Shown piece after piece: positions 45,148 through 53,604 of a stretch of 64,000 nucleotides of DNA (its first letter is position 1; every line of letters begins with the position of its first letter). The notes beneath the pieces are model-generated. The model saw only the letters and a list, made by a program, of their open reading frames with translations. It did no database searches and was not told the origin of the DNA. The position numbers were made by a program, and so were the translations under genes. This DNA is from PALSA-693 sp963702305 (lineage in GTDB: Bacteria; Actinomycetota; Acidimicrobiia; Acidimicrobiales; Palsa-688): positions 124,001-188,000 of the forward strand of contig CAVPBX010000012.1 in assembly GCA_963702305.1 (NCBI GenBank). Direction: 5' to 3'.

Positions 45148-45552
45148 CTACGACGACTCGATGGACGCTTCCGGCAGGATCGGCTCGAACAACTCGACGG
45201 GGTTTCCCGACGGATCCTCGAGCAGGATCTGCTTGCCGCCCACGCCGGTCACGATGTCGTTGCGGAAGCGAGCACCGGTGGCCCGCAGGGCCGCGACCGT
45301 GGCCGCCAGGTCGGCGACTTCAATGGTGAATCGATTCCAACCGCCGGGTTCGGGCCGGGTTCCGTCCGGCATGGCCTGTCCCCCACCGGGACCACCGCCG
45401 GGGGCGCTCAGGACGAGGCGGAGATCGCCCCGGGACAGCATGGCGAAGGTCGGGGCGGGATGCATGATCTCCTCGAACCCGAGCCGTTGGCAGTAAAAGG
45501 ACATCGCCTCGTCGACGTCATTGACGATGTAGCGGACGCTCACGGTCGCCAT
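45148..45552 (-). CDS. VOC family protein
   Basis: A 134-residue VOC domain: VRYIVNDVDEAMSFYCQRLG, GGWNRFTIEVADLAATVAAL and ILLEDPSGNPVELFEPILP with the last Glu. It is divergent from the TetR gene at 45737 with twin palindromes and a 13-bp tandem repeat in between, so TetR likely controls it. Confidence 0.87.
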   Translation of the reverse strand: MATVSVRYIVNDVDEAMSFYCQRLGFEEIMHPAPTFAMLSRGDLRLVLSAPGGGPGGGQAMPDGTRPEPGGWNRFTIEVADLAATVAALRATGARFRNDIVTGVGGKQILLEDPSGNPVELFEPILPEASIESS

Positions 45553-45580
45553 GCGATTCTCCTTGCCTTCCGGGCTCCTT

Positions 45581-45632
45581 GCCTTCCGAGCGGGCCTTCC
45601 GAGCGGGCCTTCCGAGCGGGCCTTCCGAGCTG
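45581..45632. repeat. 13-bp tandem repeat, four copies
   Basis: GCCTTCCGAGCGG repeats at 13-bp steps (last copy ends CTG) with degenerate copies on both sides. It lies in the leader of the VOC gene. Its period is not divisible by three. Confidence 0.9.
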
Positions 45633-45659
45633 GGCCTTCCGGGCTGGGATCCCCTGTAG

Positions 45660-45694
45660 AACGTAAACGTTTCGGAGCGATACGTCAACGTATC
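45660..45694. promoter_or_regulatory. Twin palindromic TetR operators
   Basis: AACGTAAACGTT (45660-45671) and GATACGTCAACGTATC (45679-45694) are palindromes separated by a short gap. Both are followed by CGGAG. They sit between the divergent VOC and TetR genes. Confidence 0.7.
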
Positions 45695-45736
45695 GGAGAG
45701 TTATCCTGGCCCCGCTACCTCGGAGGGTCGGACCTG

Positions 45737-46337
45737 ATGACAGCACACCGCGGCGCGGCGCCGGCACGAGGCCCACTCGACCCCCGGGTCGAGCGCTCCC
45801 GGCAGATCATCCTCCAAGCCGCCCTCGACGAGCTCGGTGACGCCGGCTACGGAACGTTCCGCATCGAGTCGGTGGCCGCCCGCGCCGGCGTGGGCAAGTC
45901 CACCATCTACCGCCACTGGCCCGACAAGCTGGCCCTCATCGCCGACGCCTTCGAGACCTTTCATCAGCAGATGGTCCCGAGCACGGCCACCGGGACGCCC
46001 CGGGAGCGCGTCGAGGTGCTGCTGCGACACGTCGCCGAGGTCTTCGTCGATTCGACCTTCTCCGTGTGCATACCCGCCCTGATCGAGGGGGCGGAGCGCG
46101 ACGCCCGATTGCGGCGATTTCACCATCAGTATTCGGCCCAGCGCCGGCGGAGCCTGATCGACGTGGTGGCGGAAGGAGTTGACTCCGGCGACTTCCCGGC
46201 GCACGTCGACCCCGAACTGGCGGCGCTCGCCCTGCTCGGTCCGATCATCTACCGCCGGCTGATGTCGGCCGAGCCGTTCGATCCCGACCGCACCCGCGAC
46301 CTGGTCGACACCGGTCCTCGGGCCTTCGACCCGCTGA
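45737..46337 (+). CDS. TetR family transcriptional regulator, frameshifted near its end
   Basis: An HTH regulator: RSRQIILQAALDELGDAGYG, RIESVAARAGVGKSTIYRHW, then a TetR_C-like helical half. As written, the frame runs on into ChrA. Removing one G near 46312-46316 gives LVDTVLGPSTR and a stop at 46335-46337, making a normal 199-residue TetR. I therefore read it as a separate gene. The ATG at 45737 has GGAGGGTCGGACC upstream. It probably controls the divergent VOC gene and the following chrA. Confidence 0.78.
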
Positions 46338-46354
46338 GCGACCAGGCGAGCGAG

Positions 46355-47563
46355 GTGGACGACACCAGGCCCGACGGCCTCCCGACTTCGGTGCGCCCGA
46401 CCCCGGTGTCGCTGTGGACCATCGGGCGGGAATGGACCCGCCTCGGGTGCATCGGGTTCGGAGGGCCGCCGACCCACATCGCCCTACTCCGCCGTTTGTG
46501 TGTCGACGAGCGGAAATGGATGGCCGCCAGCGAATTCGAGGATGGCATCGCGGCGACGAATCTCTTGCCCGGCCCGGCCTCGACGCAGCTGGCGATGTTC
46601 TGTGCCTGGCGCCTGCGAGGGCCCGTCGGGGCGATTCTCGGGGGGATCTGTTTCATCGGGCCGGGACTGGTGGTCATACTGCTGCTCGCGGCCATCTTCC
46701 TGGCCCGCCACCCACCGGACTGGATCCTCGGGGCCGCGGCCGGGGCGGGCGCGGCGGTGCCGGCGGTGGCGCTCTGGGCCGCCAGCGGGTTCGTCCGGCC
46801 GAGCTGGACGCGAATCGGCCCGTCGCCGCGGGCGCGCACCCGCTGGGTGGTCTACGCGGTGGTGGGTGGTGCCGCCGCCGCGACCATCGGTCCGTACCTG
46901 GTACTGGTCCTCCTGACGTGCGGGGTCGTCGAGACCGCCATCCGACACGATCGTCGCCCGCCCGCCGGGTCGCCCCCGGCCCGGGCCGGGGGCGGCGCGG
47001 TGGCGGCGCATGCCGTGGCAATGAGCGCCCTCGGCGGATTCGCCGCGATCGCCTGGGTTGCCTTCAAGGTGGGCGCCCTCTCCTACGGCGGCGGCTTCGT
47101 GATCGTGCCCCTCATGCAGCACGACGCGGTGACGACCTACCACTGGATGACCGGCGCCCAATTTTTGAATGCCGTCGCCCTCGGCCAGGTCACGCCGGGC
47201 CCGGTGGTCCAGACGGTGGCGGTCGTCGGTTACGCCGCCAAGGGCATCCGCGGAGGACTGCTGGCCCCCCTGGTGGCCTTCACCCCCTCGTTCCTCTTCG
47301 TGCTCGTGGGCGCCCCCCGATTCGATCGGATCCGAGCGAATCGGGCCATCCAGTCCTTTCTCACCGGGGCCGGACCGGCGGTCATCGGCGCCATCGCCGG
47401 GTCGGCCATTCCTCTGGGTTTGGCCTTGCAACATCGGTGGCAGGTTCCGGTGCTGGTGGCGGCGGCTCTCTGGCTGTTTCCCGGCCGGCGGGGCGTCGTC
47501 AGCGGGCTCCTCCTCGCCGGTGGCGTCGGGGTACTTCTGGCCCTCAGCGGCGTTCCGGTATAA
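46355..47563 (+). CDS. chrA: ChrA-type chromate transporter
   Basis: A membrane protein with two CHR halves. The first has RLGCIGFGGPPTHIALLRR and ATNLLPGPASTQLAMFCAW; the second has VGALSYGGGFVIVPLMQHDA and GQVTPGPVVQTVAVVGYAA. These Gly-Gly-Pro and Pro-Gly-Pro motifs define the family that exports chromate. The GTG at 46355 gives 402 residues, the normal size; the frame is continuous with the TetR gene only because of the inferred indel. Real chromate resistance has not been shown; some members carry other anions. Confidence 0.85.
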   Translation: MDDTRPDGLPTSVRPTPVSLWTIGREWTRLGCIGFGGPPTHIALLRRLCVDERKWMAASEFEDGIAATNLLPGPASTQLAMFCAWRLRGPVGAILGGICFIGPGLVVILLLAAIFLARHPPDWILGAAAGAGAAVPAVALWAASGFVRPSWTRIGPSPRARTRWVVYAVVGGAAAATIGPYLVLVLLTCGVVETAIRHDRRPPAGSPPARAGGGAVAAHAVAMSALGGFAAIAWVAFKVGALSYGGGFVIVPLMQHDAVTTYHWMTGAQFLNAVALGQVTPGPVVQTVAVVGYAAKGIRGGLLAPLVAFTPSFLFVLVGAPRFDRIRANRAIQSFLTGAGPAVIGAIAGSAIPLGLALQHRWQVPVLVAAALWLFPGRRGVVSGLLLAGGVGVLLALSGVPV

Positions 47564-47620
47564 GGGTGCAGCCGCCGGATCTCGTTTGCAGGCAGCCCCG
47601 GCTGGCACCACCATGAGCCG

Positions 47621-48382
47621 GTGGCTCGGCTCACCGTTGACGACCTTCGTCAGTTCGCCCGTGACGGTTACCTCGTCATTCCTGGCGTCGTCCCCGAACC
47701 ATTGCTCGCCGCCGCGGACGCGGAGATCGATGGGATGGTCGTCGAGATCGCGCCCCACGAGGGCGCCGGCGGACCCGGCCCCAACCTGTGGTTCCCGCCC
47801 ATCTCCCGGCTGCCCCGGTGCGACGACGTCCTGCGCCATTCCCCGGCGCTGGCCGTCGCCGAAGAACTGGTCGCACCCGGGACGCTCGATCACGCCTTCG
47901 ACCACATTCAGGTGGCGACGACGGTGCCGCCCTATCGGCACGTCCCCGGAGGCCCCCACCTTGACGGTCACGCCCCCGGCCAGGACCCGCCGGCGTCGTT
48001 TACCCTGCTGGCCGGTGTGCTGCTCACCGACCAGCGAGCCCCGCAGTCCGGAAACCTGTGGGTGTGGCCCGGCTCCCACCTCGACCATCAGCGGCTGTTC
48101 CGCGAGCGCGGGTCCCGGGTGCTGCAGGCAACCGGCGGCCACTCGACCCTGCTCGATCCGCCGGCGGCGCTCGGTCCGCCGCAGGAGATCATTGGCGGGC
48201 GAGGCGACCTGCTGCTGGCCCACTTCCTGCTGGGCCACAACAAGGGCGGCAACACTGGCGCCCACGTGCGGCGGACGATCTACTACCGCCTGGCCACGCC
48301 CGGCCATGCCGCTCGGTGGGAGGCGACGTTCCTCGATCCGTGGACCGAATACGGGCCGGTCCGCGAGGCCCTCGGCCGCTAG
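47621..48382 (+). CDS. Phytanoyl-CoA dioxygenase (PhyH) family protein
   Basis: A 253-residue Fe(II)/2-oxoglutarate oxygenase. It begins LTVDDLRQFARDGYLVIPGV, has the HxD iron ligands in PGGPHLDGHAPGQ, and ends the core with GDLLLAHFLLGHNKGGN holding the distal His and an Arg in VRRTIYYRL for 2-oxoglutarate. Members hydroxylate lipids, natural products or small acids. It converges with a second, unrelated 2OG oxygenase gene. Confidence 0.9.
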   Translation: MARLTVDDLRQFARDGYLVIPGVVPEPLLAAADAEIDGMVVEIAPHEGAGGPGPNLWFPPISRLPRCDDVLRHSPALAVAEELVAPGTLDHAFDHIQVATTVPPYRHVPGGPHLDGHAPGQDPPASFTLLAGVLLTDQRAPQSGNLWVWPGSHLDHQRLFRERGSRVLQATGGHSTLLDPPAALGPPQEIIGGRGDLLLAHFLLGHNKGGNTGAHVRRTIYYRLATPGHAARWEATFLDPWTEYGPVREALGR

Positions 48383-48441
48383 CCCAATCGAACTCTCGCC
48401 TGCGCACCCGAACGCCGACCGCGGCTCCGGCGGCGCGCCCG

Positions 48442-49188
48442 TCAGGCGGCGTCGTGGAAGAGCAGGCCCAGGGTGACGCGCCGGCCGGAACGGACAACCG
48501 AGACGCCGTGGCGGACCGGGGCGGCCGACCAGCCCCGAAGCGAGCGGATGGGCCGGTCCCGGGTGGTGAACACCACCCCGTGCCCTTGCGGGATCTCCGT
48601 CGCGGTCCCCCGCGACTGCGCTCGCGGGCGCTGCTCGACGAGGAGGAACTCGCCCCCGTCGTAATCCTCACCCGGTCGGCTGAGATTGATGACCCCCTGG
48701 AGCGGGAAGACCAGCTCGCCGTAGAGATCGCGGTGCAGGGCATTCCAATCGCCGGGGCCATATTTGAGGAGGAGCGCGGTGGGTTTCGTTTGCCCGGCGG
48801 CGTGGCACCGGTCGAGCCACTCGTCCAGGGTGTCCGGCCACGGAGCCGGTCGGCCCAGCTTGGCGTACCAGTCACGGGCGATGGGCAGCAGTCGGGGGTA
48901 GAGGGCCCGGCGCAGCTCACCGATGGGTTCGGGGACGGGGTTGCGGAAGTAGCGGTACTCGCCTTGGCCGAATTGGTGCCGGGCCATGTCCACCGTGGCC
49001 CGGAAGAGCTCCGTCCGGTCGTACAGCCGGGTCATCCGGGCCGCGTCGGCGGCGGTGAGAAGTTGCGGGGTAACCGCACAACCCAGGGTGTCGACCTCGA
49101 GGGTGAGGGCGTCCCAGTCCGCGGCGTCCACCCGGCGCTGCCAGGCCCCGGGGCTCGCCCCGGCGGTTGGCGTTTCGGGTGTGGTCAT
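48442..49188 (-). CDS. 2OG-Fe(II) oxygenase linked to ogt
   Basis: A 248-residue dioxygenase with the jelly-roll motifs WNALHRDLYGELVFPLQGV (His and Asp ligands), DYDGGEFLLVEQRP, and the distal RHGVSVVRSGRRVTLGLLFH (His and Arg). It resembles prolyl 4-hydroxylase or AlkB-like repair enzymes by layout. Its ATG overlaps the ogt stop (ATGA, 49185-49188), so it is the last gene of the sigma-ogt-oxygenase operon. A role in removing alkyl lesions is plausible from context but not proven. Confidence 0.85.
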   Translation of the reverse strand: MTTPETPTAGASPGAWQRRVDAADWDALTLEVDTLGCAVTPQLLTAADAARMTRLYDRTELFRATVDMARHQFGQGEYRYFRNPVPEPIGELRRALYPRLLPIARDWYAKLGRPAPWPDTLDEWLDRCHAAGQTKPTALLLKYGPGDWNALHRDLYGELVFPLQGVINLSRPGEDYDGGEFLLVEQRPRAQSRGTATEIPQGHGVVFTTRDRPIRSLRGWSAAPVRHGVSVVRSGRRVTLGLLFHDAA

Positions 49189-49802
49189 GCCGGGGCTTCC
49201 AGGTGCAAGAGGGCCCGCTTGGCTTCGATCCCCCCGAGGTACGAGCCGACGAGACCGTCGGACCGGATCACCCGGTGGCAGGGCACGACGAGCGGCAGTG
49301 GATTGGTGGCGCACGCCGTACCGACGGCGCGGACCGCGTTCGGGTTGCCCACCGCGGCCGCGACGGCCCCGTAGCTCGCCGTGTGGCCGTAGGCGATCTC
49401 GGGCAGGTAGCCGAGAACCTGCCGGCGGAAGCCGTGGGCCAGGCGGAGATCCACGGGCAGGTCGAAGGCCCGGCGCCGCCGGCTGAAGTAGTCGTCGAGC
49501 TGGCGGACGGCGTCGTCGAGACGTCGAGGCGCGCGGAGTATGCGGGGGCTCACCTTGGCGGCCAGGCTGACCAGCACCGCGTCGTGATCCTCCCGGTCGT
49601 AGGCCACCCGGACCAGGCCCTCGGCGGTCGAGGCCAGGAGAAGGGTCCCCACCGGGGTGTCGATGGTCCGGTAGGCCACGTCGAGCAAGCCGGCTGCGTC
49701 GGCGCGACTCGCAAGACCTTGGCGCAGGGCCCGCAGTTCGTCGTCTGCGATCGGGGGGACGTCGGTGAGGAGGTCAGGGGCGGTCGGGTTGTCGGTATTC
49801 AT
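49185..49802 (-). CDS. ogt: Methylated-DNA--[protein]-cysteine S-methyltransferase
   Basis: A 205-residue suicide repair protein that takes methyl groups from O6-methylguanine. The acceptor Cys lies in PLPLVVPCHRVIRSDGLVGSYL; the preceding helix includes SYGAVAAAVGNPNAVRAVGTA, with the Asn/Arg pair. Its start overlaps the sigma factor stop (ATGA at 49799-49802) and its end overlaps the oxygenase, so it is the middle of a coupled operon. Confidence 0.93.
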   Translation of the reverse strand: MNTDNPTAPDLLTDVPPIADDELRALRQGLASRADAAGLLDVAYRTIDTPVGTLLLASTAEGLVRVAYDREDHDAVLVSLAAKVSPRILRAPRRLDDAVRQLDDYFSRRRRAFDLPVDLRLAHGFRRQVLGYLPEIAYGHTASYGAVAAAVGNPNAVRAVGTACATNPLPLVVPCHRVIRSDGLVGSYLGGIEAKRALLHLEAPA

Positions 49803-50296
49803 CGGTGGTGTCCTTTGGCGGCGGTGGAACTCGGATGGGTTCGGCGGAGGTTGGCGATACCGTCGGCCGCGGCGCGCCGGGCTGCAGTCGCGGTGCCGCC
49901 GATGATTGCGGCCACGTCCCGGTACGGCAGCCCCGCGAGGTAGTGGTAGATCACCGCATAACGCTGGCGCTCGGACAACCCCGCCAGCGACCGGGTCAGG
50001 TCGAGATCCCGGTCATCAGGGCCCGAGGAGTCCGGCGAAGTGGGAACTTCGGGTACCGGGACCGCCTGCCGGGCCGTTCGGCGGGTGACGTCGATCGCCT
50101 TTCGATGCGCGATCGTCACCAACCACGCCTCCACGTTGGCATTTGCGGGCAGTCCCGGATAGGCGCGCAGGGCGGCCAGGAAGGTTTCGGACCAGGCGTC
50201 GTCGGCGTCGGTCGGGCCCAGCACGGCCCGGCAGACCCGCAGCACGGTTCGGCCGTGGTCGGCGACGACCGTCTCGAATGGTGGCTTCGCGGTCAC
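49799..50296 (-). CDS. ECF-type RNA polymerase sigma factor
   Basis: A 165-residue sigma-70 family factor with region 2 (DADDAWSETFLAALRAYPGL, EAWLVTIAHRKAIDVTRRTA) and region 4 (LAGLSERQRYAVIYHYLAGL, PYRDVAAIIGGTATAARRAA). No anti-sigma gene is adjacent. It heads a coupled operon with ogt and a 2OG oxygenase, so it may itself be the switch of an alkylation response. The start is GTG 50296; 107 bp of intergenic DNA separates it from the kinase gene. Confidence 0.9.
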   Translation of the reverse strand: MTAKPPFETVVADHGRTVLRVCRAVLGPTDADDAWSETFLAALRAYPGLPANANVEAWLVTIAHRKAIDVTRRTARQAVPVPEVPTSPDSSGPDDRDLDLTRSLAGLSERQRYAVIYHYLAGLPYRDVAAIIGGTATAARRAAADGIANLRRTHPSSTAAKGHHR

Positions 50297-50403
50297 ACCA
50301 TTGAGACGTGCGGGACACCCGAAATGTGAGGTCGAGCAGGCGGTCGCATATGTCGAGATCAGATTCGCAGCTTTGGTGGGGGCACTTGACCCATGATGGT
50401 GGG

Positions 50404-50949
50404 GTGCAGCGCGTCGCCGTCGTGGGGTCAGGGGGCGCGGGCAAGACGACGTTCGCCCGTGAGCTTGGCGCCCGGACCGGCCTTCCGGTGGTGCATCTCG
50501 ACCACCACTACTGGAAGCCGGGTTGGGTCGAGACCCCGCGGGAGGAATGGGCGGCCTTCCAGGACGAGCTGTTCAGCCAGGATCGTTGGATCGCCGATGG
50601 CAATTATGGCGCCACGTTCGACGTGCGATTCGCCCGGGCCGACACGGTCATCGTCTTCGCCCTGCCGCGGCTGACCTGCGTCGCCGGCGCCTTGTGGCGG
50701 TCGTTGGCCCATCGGGGAACGGCCGTGCAGGCGGTCGGATGCCCGGAGCGGGTGGACGTTCGATTTCTGCGGTGGATCTGGCGGTACCCCACAGACAGTC
50801 GCCCTCGACTCGACGCGGCCTTGGCGCGGCATCGCCGTCACCTCGACGTCGTGGAGTTGCGCTCTCGGCGCGCCGGGCGCGCCTGTCTCGACGGACTGGC
50901 GCCTGGTCGCGCCGGTTACGGGCCGCCAGTCGTGACGCCGCAGCCATGA
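50404..50949 (+). CDS. AAA / adenylate kinase-like P-loop ATPase
   Basis: A 181-residue P-loop protein with Walker A VAVVGSGGAGKTTFARELG and the following LPVVHLDHHYWKPGW, as in topology-modulation FlaR-like or adenylate kinase-related proteins. The GTG at 50404 is chosen since the P-loop should lie near the start. Its stop overlaps the methyltransferase ATG. Role unknown. Confidence 0.85.
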   Translation: MQRVAVVGSGGAGKTTFARELGARTGLPVVHLDHHYWKPGWVETPREEWAAFQDELFSQDRWIADGNYGATFDVRFARADTVIVFALPRLTCVAGALWRSLAHRGTAVQAVGCPERVDVRFLRWIWRYPTDSRPRLDAALARHRRHLDVVELRSRRAGRACLDGLAPGRAGYGPPVVTPQP

Positions 50950-51593
50950 GCGACACCCCCCATCCCGGCGACGACCGCCCGAGCGATCGGCCGGGGCCCG
51001 CTTCGTCCCGATCCGCCCACGAGTTCGACGCCATGTACGCCGACACCCCGCCCTGGGACATCGGCCGCCCGCAGCCGGTGTTCCTGCGCCTCGCCGAGGC
51101 CGGCGCCATCCGGGGCCGGGTCCTCGACGCCGGATGTGGGACCGGCGAGCACGTCCTCATGGCCGCGGCCGGGGGTTTGGAGGCGACCGGTATCGACGCG
51201 GCGCCGACCGCCATCGCCGCGGCCGAACGGAAAGCGTCCGAGCGGCAGCTGACCGCCCGCTTCCTCGTGTGGGACGCGTTGGCGCTGCCCGAGCTCGGCG
51301 AGCAGTTCGACACCGTGATCGACAGCGGCCTGTTCCACGTGTTCGACGACGAGCGGCGGGGCCGCTACGTCGAGGCGCTCGGCGCGGTGGTCCGCCCGGG
51401 CGGAACCTTTTTCCTCTGCTGCTTCAGCGAGCGCCAACCGGGTGAATGGGGTCCCCGCCGGATTCGCCAGGAGGAGATCCGCGTCGCCTTCGGGGCGGGT
51501 TGGGAGGTGGTGTCGATCGAGGCCGCCCACTTCGACGTCAACCTCGACCCGCCGATCGCCCAGGCCTGGCTGGCGACGATCACCCGCGCCTGA
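50946..51593 (+). CDS. Class I SAM-dependent methyltransferase
   Basis: A 215-residue methyltransferase. Motif I is GRVLDAGCGTGEHVLMAAAG, the acidic motif II is ATGIDAAPTAIAAAERKA, and a later region is FDTVIDSGLFHVFDDERRGR. The N-terminus FDAMYADTPPWDIGRPQPVF is close to thiopurine-type or small-molecule methyltransferases of actinobacteria. It is translationally coupled to the kinase-like gene by ATGA at 50946-50949. Confidence 0.9.
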   Translation: MSDTPHPGDDRPSDRPGPASSRSAHEFDAMYADTPPWDIGRPQPVFLRLAEAGAIRGRVLDAGCGTGEHVLMAAAGGLEATGIDAAPTAIAAAERKASERQLTARFLVWDALALPELGEQFDTVIDSGLFHVFDDERRGRYVEALGAVVRPGGTFFLCCFSERQPGEWGPRRIRQEEIRVAFGAGWEVVSIEAAHFDVNLDPPIAQAWLATITRA

Positions 51594-51620
51594 CCTTCGG
51601 GTCGGGCGGGGTCGGGCCCT

Positions 51621-52052
51621 CTAGGTCCGCCGGATCCGGATGATGGGGATCTGGCGGGAGTCCCGGCAGCGGTCCTGGTAGCCGTACAGACCGGTGATTT
51701 CCTCGCTCAGCATCTGAAACAGGCGATCGCGGTCGGGACTGTTGGTCACCGTGCTGGTGGTGGCCGGGAAGGTCTCCCCGAGGTATTCCACCGTGATCTC
51801 CGGATTGGCCACCAGGTTCCGGTACCACTGCGGATGCCGGGCCTGACCTCCGGCCGACCCCGCCACCACCAGATCGGCGCCGTCCTCGCGGACGCAGACC
51901 GGCTTGTGACGGGTCTGCCCCGATCGGGCCCCGGTGATGGTCAGGATCACCAAGGTCTGGCCCCCGGAGGTCTTCCCACCCCCGGAGCGCAGTTCGTCCA
52001 TGATCGCGGTATCGCGAGCGTGCCGCTCGCTGAGAGTGGGATTGGCAGCCAT
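51621..52052 (-). CDS. Nitroreductase/quinone reductase family (Ddn-like, deazaflavin)
   Basis: A 143-residue split-barrel protein with LVILTITGARSGQTRHKPVC, GADLVVAGSAGGQARHPQWY and NPEITVEYLGETFPATTSTV, typical of F420-dependent Ddn-like reductases. The start is the ATG at 52052; sequence beyond it is antisense to the amidase. Its stop is 28 bp from the end of the converging methyltransferase. Confidence 0.88.
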   Translation of the reverse strand: MAANPTLSERHARDTAIMDELRSGGGKTSGGQTLVILTITGARSGQTRHKPVCVREDGADLVVAGSAGGQARHPQWYRNLVANPEITVEYLGETFPATTSTVTNSPDRDRLFQMLSEEITGLYGYQDRCRDSRQIPIIRIRRT

Positions 52053-52083
52053 GACGACCAGTCTTACCGGATCCGGCAGCCGG

Positions 52084-53487
52084 CTAGCTGACCGGGGGCT
52101 GCTCGGGGCGCGGGAACGCCTTTTGGAAGGCCACCGCCAGGCGCATGACCCGGGCGTCACTGCCGGGCGGCCCGACGATCTGCAGACCCACCGGGAGCCC
52201 GTCGACGAAGCCGCATGGCACCGAGACGGCAGGGAACGCCAGCCAGTTGAACATCCAGGTGTGGCTGCAATACACCGGCGCGAAGGTGCCGTGATGAAAG
52301 GACGGTCCTTCGGTGGTCCACCAGGCGTCCCAGGTCTCCACCTTCGGCGCCAGGATCTGCGAAGTGACGCTGAGCAGCAGGTCGTACTCCCCGAAGAGCC
52401 GGCGAAAGCGCTGCCAGTTGCGCTGCCGGAGGTCGTGGGCCGCCTCCCATCGATCGACGGGCACTTGCAGCCCGGACTCCGGCCCCAGGATGGCCATCGG
52501 GCCGTAGACCGCATGGTGCGCCGAGATCCCCGGCCAGAAGTCTTCCCACTGCTGGTGGGTCGGCTCGACCGTGGCGCCCAGGCCGGCGAGTCCGAGGGCC
52601 GCCTCGCGGGCCACGGCGATGACGCGCGGGCTCTCCTCCACCGCGTAGATGTCAGTAAATCCGTAGTCGTCGGTCCAGGCCAGCCGCAGACCGTCGGCGC
52701 CCGCTTCGATCTCGCTGAGCGCGTCGGGAAGCTCGATGGGCAGACCGACGTGGTCGCGCCCATCGGGTCCCGCCATGGCGGAAAGGGCGATGGCGGCGTC
52801 AAGGGCATCGCGGGCGAGCGGGCCCACCGTGGTCCCCGGGCGGTTGGCGTACTGGCCATAATCCATCCACGGGATCAGCCCACCGGTGGGGTGAACGCCG
52901 ACGACCCCCGAGTAAGCGGCCGGCAGGCGGGTGGAGCCGCCGCCGTCCGACCCCAGGGTGAGCGGCAGCAACCGGGCGACGGCCGTGGCGGCCCCGCCCG
53001 AGCTCGACCAGCCGGGCACCCGGGTCGGATCCCAGGGGTTTCTCGCCTCCACGTCCCAGTTGAAACCGGCGAAGACCCCGGGTGCGCTCGACCGGGTGAG
53101 GTCCGCCCCCGAACCCATCATGGTGTTGTGCCCGACGATGATCGCGCCCGCGGCCCGCAGCCGCTCCACCGCCAGGTGATCATGCCCCGCGGTGGTCGTC
53201 CCCGCCGGCGTCACCTTGGGCAGCCCGGCGACGTCGATGTGACTCTTGACCGAGACCGGGACGCCGTGCAGCGGGCCGAGCGGCTCGCCGCCGGCGACGG
53301 CGGCCTCGGCGCGCCGCGCCTGCTCGCGGGCACCCTCGGCATCGACGTGGACGAACGCGTGCAGGGTGGGGTCGAACTCCTCGATGCGGGCGAGGAAGTG
53401 GTCGGTCACCTCGACAGGTGACACTTCCCGCTTCGAAACCAACTCCCGAATCTGCCACCCGGGCAGCCACGTCAACTCGTTGGACAC
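52084..53487 (-). CDS. Amidase (amidase signature family)
   Basis: A 467-residue hydrolase with the Ser-cisSer-Lys machinery. The Lys is in PLHGVPVSVKSHIDVAGLPK, the Sers in VPGWSSSGGAATAVARLLPL, and the signature core is GSDGGGSTRLPAAYSGVVGV. It hydrolyses amides or related bonds; the substrate is unknown. The GTG at 53487 has GGAGGGGAC directly upstream, which fixes the start. Downstream on the same strand is the Ddn-like gene, 31 bp away. Confidence 0.92.
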   Translation of the reverse strand: MSNELTWLPGWQIRELVSKREVSPVEVTDHFLARIEEFDPTLHAFVHVDAEGAREQARRAEAAVAGGEPLGPLHGVPVSVKSHIDVAGLPKVTPAGTTTAGHDHLAVERLRAAGAIIVGHNTMMGSGADLTRSSAPGVFAGFNWDVEARNPWDPTRVPGWSSSGGAATAVARLLPLTLGSDGGGSTRLPAAYSGVVGVHPTGGLIPWMDYGQYANRPGTTVGPLARDALDAAIALSAMAGPDGRDHVGLPIELPDALSEIEAGADGLRLAWTDDYGFTDIYAVEESPRVIAVAREAALGLAGLGATVEPTHQQWEDFWPGISAHHAVYGPMAILGPESGLQVPVDRWEAAHDLRQRNWQRFRRLFGEYDLLLSVTSQILAPKVETWDAWWTTEGPSFHHGTFAPVYCSHTWMFNWLAFPAVSVPCGFVDGLPVGLQIVGPPGSDARVMRLAVAFQKAFPRPEQPPVS

Positions 53488-53604
53488 GTCCCCTCCTTCG
53501 TTCACCGTCCTTTCTAGCCCCTCCACAGATTGTCTGCACGCGTCAATCTTTTTGGCGACCGAGCGGCGTCGGAGAGGTCGGCGAGCGGAGCTATCGTGCC
53601 CGGC

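Noticed and set aside
45737..47563. A TetR-ChrA fusion protein as a novel membrane-bound regulator
   Set aside because: Removing one base near 46314 restores a textbook TetR end and a normal ChrA start, in line with nine other single-base breaks in the window.
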